Shown here piece after piece: positions 62,151 through 64,000 of a stretch of DNA of 64,000 nucleotides (positions are counted from its first letter, which is position 1; the number at the start of each line of letters is the position of its first letter). A program made the position numbers and the translations under genes. The notes beneath the pieces are model-generated. The model ran no database searches. It had not been told where the DNA came from and was given only the letters and a program-made list of their open reading frames with translations. Source of the stretch: Rhodovulum sp. P5 (lineage in GTDB: Bacteria > Pseudomonadota > Alphaproteobacteria > Rhodobacterales > Rhodobacteraceae); the NCBI RefSeq assembly GCF_002079305.1, contig NZ_CP015039.1, forward strand, positions 4,073,335 through 4,137,334, in the 5' to 3' direction.

Positions 62151-64000
62151 GTCGGAACAACCTCGATCACGGACAGGAAGGCATTGCGGACGACGAGGTT
62201 TGCCTCGCCGCTCGGGCGGTCGATGTGCCAGCGGAAATCGACCTCGTCCCACACCCCGAAGACGGCCTGCGCACGGGCAATGGTCCGCCACGGGGCCGAG
62301 GTCACCGATGCGGCGTCGGCGTAGGTCTCGGCCATCGACGGCATGGCGCCCCCACCTTCCCAGTCGCCCCAGGTGCCGCCGAGCTTGACCCGTGACTGGA
62401 TGGACAGGACCGGGGCGTTGGCCGGGTCGATTGTCCCGTCGTAATGGCGCACGTCGATGGCCCCCATCGCGAAGAACAGACGCCCCTCAAGCGATGCCGC
62501 CGCGACAGAAGCGTTGAGCGACAGGTAGGTTCCGACAAACGATTCCTCGAAGTCGGTTTCTGCCGCGAGTAGCGTCTCCCACCGATCGGTCAGCGCGCCG
62601 ACTTCGAGAGACTGGCGGGCGATCAGGCGGTTGAATTCGGCGGTCCCGTCCAGGGCGATCTGCCAGCCGGTCGCGCCGGATACGAAATTCGTCCGACTGG
62701 ATCGCGCTGGCGATCTTTGGCGGATGTGATCGCGGCGTCGGCGATGTTGGCGGTCCCGACCTCGATACTGCCAAGATCGGCCGAGATCGCGTCGAGAGAG
62801 AGGACGGAGATCTTCTCGGCCGTGACGGCGCCGTCCACGATCAGCCGGTCGTCGGTCGCGGGCCGCGCAAAACAGGTTGTAGGCTTCGAACCGGCCGTAG
62901 ATGTCGCCGCCGGCATCGCGGCCCCACGCGCCACCGGATGCGCATATGCGTGGCATCGACGGGGTCTGCACGATCTCGGTAAAGCGTTGCTCCGACGACA
63001 GACCGCCGACGGTGAAGCTGTGGATCGTCTGGAACGACAGGTACGCGTCCGTGGCCGCGCTCGCACTGTCGTAGAAATAGACGTAGACCCGGGCCTCGCC
63101 CACGGCGCTGGCCCAATACCGGCCATCGGCCACCCACGGCATAGTAGGTGTTTGGGCGCGACCGCGAAGGGCGCTGTCCAGGCCGACGCGTATTCGCCCG
63201 ACGGCGTGCCGCCGATTTCGGCCGTTGGCACGTAGACGTCGATCATCCGGCTGGCGGTTTCATAGCTGCCGGCATCGATGAACTGGGCCGGGCCCGAGAT
63301 GTACCACAGCCCCTCATCCAGCAGGTTGTTGCCGGGGATCATGTTCCCGAAGTCCGCGATCACAGCTTCGACATGCTGACGGTGCCGTCGATCAGGATGT
63401 CGTCGGCCGAGATCCGGACCACCGAGAACGATTGCTCCGGATCGCTGCTGGCGACGAGGTCCAGCAAGGACACCGCATTGCCGGCCAGCGCCCGGAAACT
63501 GACCATCGACGCGGCGTGCCCCTCGATGTCGGACACGGCAGTTTGCAGAACAGACACCTCGGCCCCGACGCTGCTTCCGTTCGGATCTTCGATCTCTGCC
63601 TTCAGCGATGTGCCGGCGGAGGCGATGGCTGCATCTGCCGCGGCGGAGGTGTAGTAGTTCTGTGCCAGATCGGCCCCAATACTCGTGCCGGCCGGGTCCT
63701 CGATCTCCGCTTTCAGATCGCTTGTTGCGGACGCGATTGCGCCACCAGGCCCGGTGATCGCCGTATTGAGCGCATCGATGGAGGCCGTCATGTCTGACGC
63801 GACCGACTGCGCCTCGGAGATGTCCTCGAACACAAGCTCGGCGAACCTGACATTGTGGTCGGTGGCATAGGTATCGCCAAGAGACAGCAGCATTGGTCGC
63901 CACTGGATCGTTCCGTCCGGGATCGTCACGACGACATCGAACGCGTTCCAGCCAGCCTGATACGCCTCCGCGACCACGCCTTGAGGCCACTGATCCGTGC
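62147..64000 (-). CDS. Large phage tail (tip/fibre) protein, 5' end outside window, several frameshifts
   Basis: The frame enters from beyond 64000 (DQWPQG then VVAEAYQAGWNAFDVVVTIP). Repeated units LKAEIEDPAGTSIGADL and LKAEIEDPNGSSVGAEV follow, then GNMIPGNNLLDEGLWYISGP, GRYWASAVGEARVYVYFYDS, GAVTAEKISVLSLDAISADL, SGATGWQIALDGTAEFNRL and the end NLVVRNAFLSVIEVV. This order is typical of the C-terminal part of host-specificity or central tail-fibre proteins of siphoviruses. It changes frame near 63363, 63155, 62870, 62717 and 62690. No in-frame decay is seen between the breaks. Confidence 0.65.

Noticed and set aside
1..64000. tRNA, rRNA and insertion sequences
   Set aside because: Looked for by eye on both strands; no cloverleaf with CCA-type end, no rRNA sequence and no transposase was seen.

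Overview
The window reads as chromosomal DNA of a GC-rich alphaproteobacterium of the order Rhodobacterales. The support is the combination of a tyrosine ammonia-lyase of the Rhodobacter type, Rhodobacteraceae-style ArgC, a SoeABC sulfite dehydrogenase, gene-transfer-agent (GTA) style lysis genes, a VPLPA-CTERM protein and a Paracoccus-type quinohemoprotein amine dehydrogenase cluster. Genes are tightly packed, with many ATGA or GTGA overlaps. No rRNA, tRNA, insertion sequence or CRISPR array was found.

Layout. 1-0.8 kb: 3' end of a tandem CheW-domain protein. 0.86-12.7 kb: a gas vesicle (gvp) cluster. The plus-strand run is gvpN, a small coiled-coil gene, gvpO, gvpJ-like, gvpH, gvpF, gvpG, a CDC48-like double AAA ATPase, three more GvpF/L relatives, another GvpA/J-like gene and gvpK, followed by tyrosine ammonia-lyase. 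On the minus strand lie the shell gene gvpA and a very acidic coiled-coil protein. 13.1-16.7 kb: a four-gene threonate/erythronate pathway (ltnD, otnK, otnC, otnI). 16.8-29.3 kb: a VPLPA-CTERM secreted protein, purL, a candidate small RNA, a LysR regulator divergent from a fused indolepyruvate ferredoxin oxidoreductase, an acyltransferase, murI, argC, ccmE and an endolysin/holin lysis cassette. 29.4-34.0 kb: soeABC on the minus strand. 34.4-45.4 kb: an amide/peptide uptake and hydrolysis region (M81 peptidase, amidohydrolase, dipeptide-type ABC transporter, M20 hydrolase, amidase). 45.5-54.7 kb: a complete qhp locus (G, A, D, C, B, E, F, R). 54.9-57.2 kb: a chemoreceptor flanked by two stand-alone zinc-binding (CZB) proteins, the second cut off. 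57.2-64.0 kb: the end of a prophage or phage-derived island with tail genes on the minus strand running out of the window.

How parts work together. The gvp genes supply shell protein, assembly factors and ATPases for buoyancy organelles. Ammonia-lyase in this setting recalls the p-coumarate route to the photoactive yellow protein chromophore, but neither pyp nor a coumarate ligase is in the window. The qhp genes encode the periplasmic amine dehydrogenase subunits plus the radical-SAM enzyme, flavoprotein, protease and exporter that mature the crosslinked gamma subunit. SoeABC oxidises sulfite on the cytoplasmic face of the membrane.

Caveat. At least four genes (the CDC48-like ATPase, soeA and two phage genes) are broken by single-base shifts. 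Those that can be placed in the first three genes are missing G or C bases in short runs, with the protein otherwise intact. Sequence error is therefore a serious alternative to real pseudogenes.
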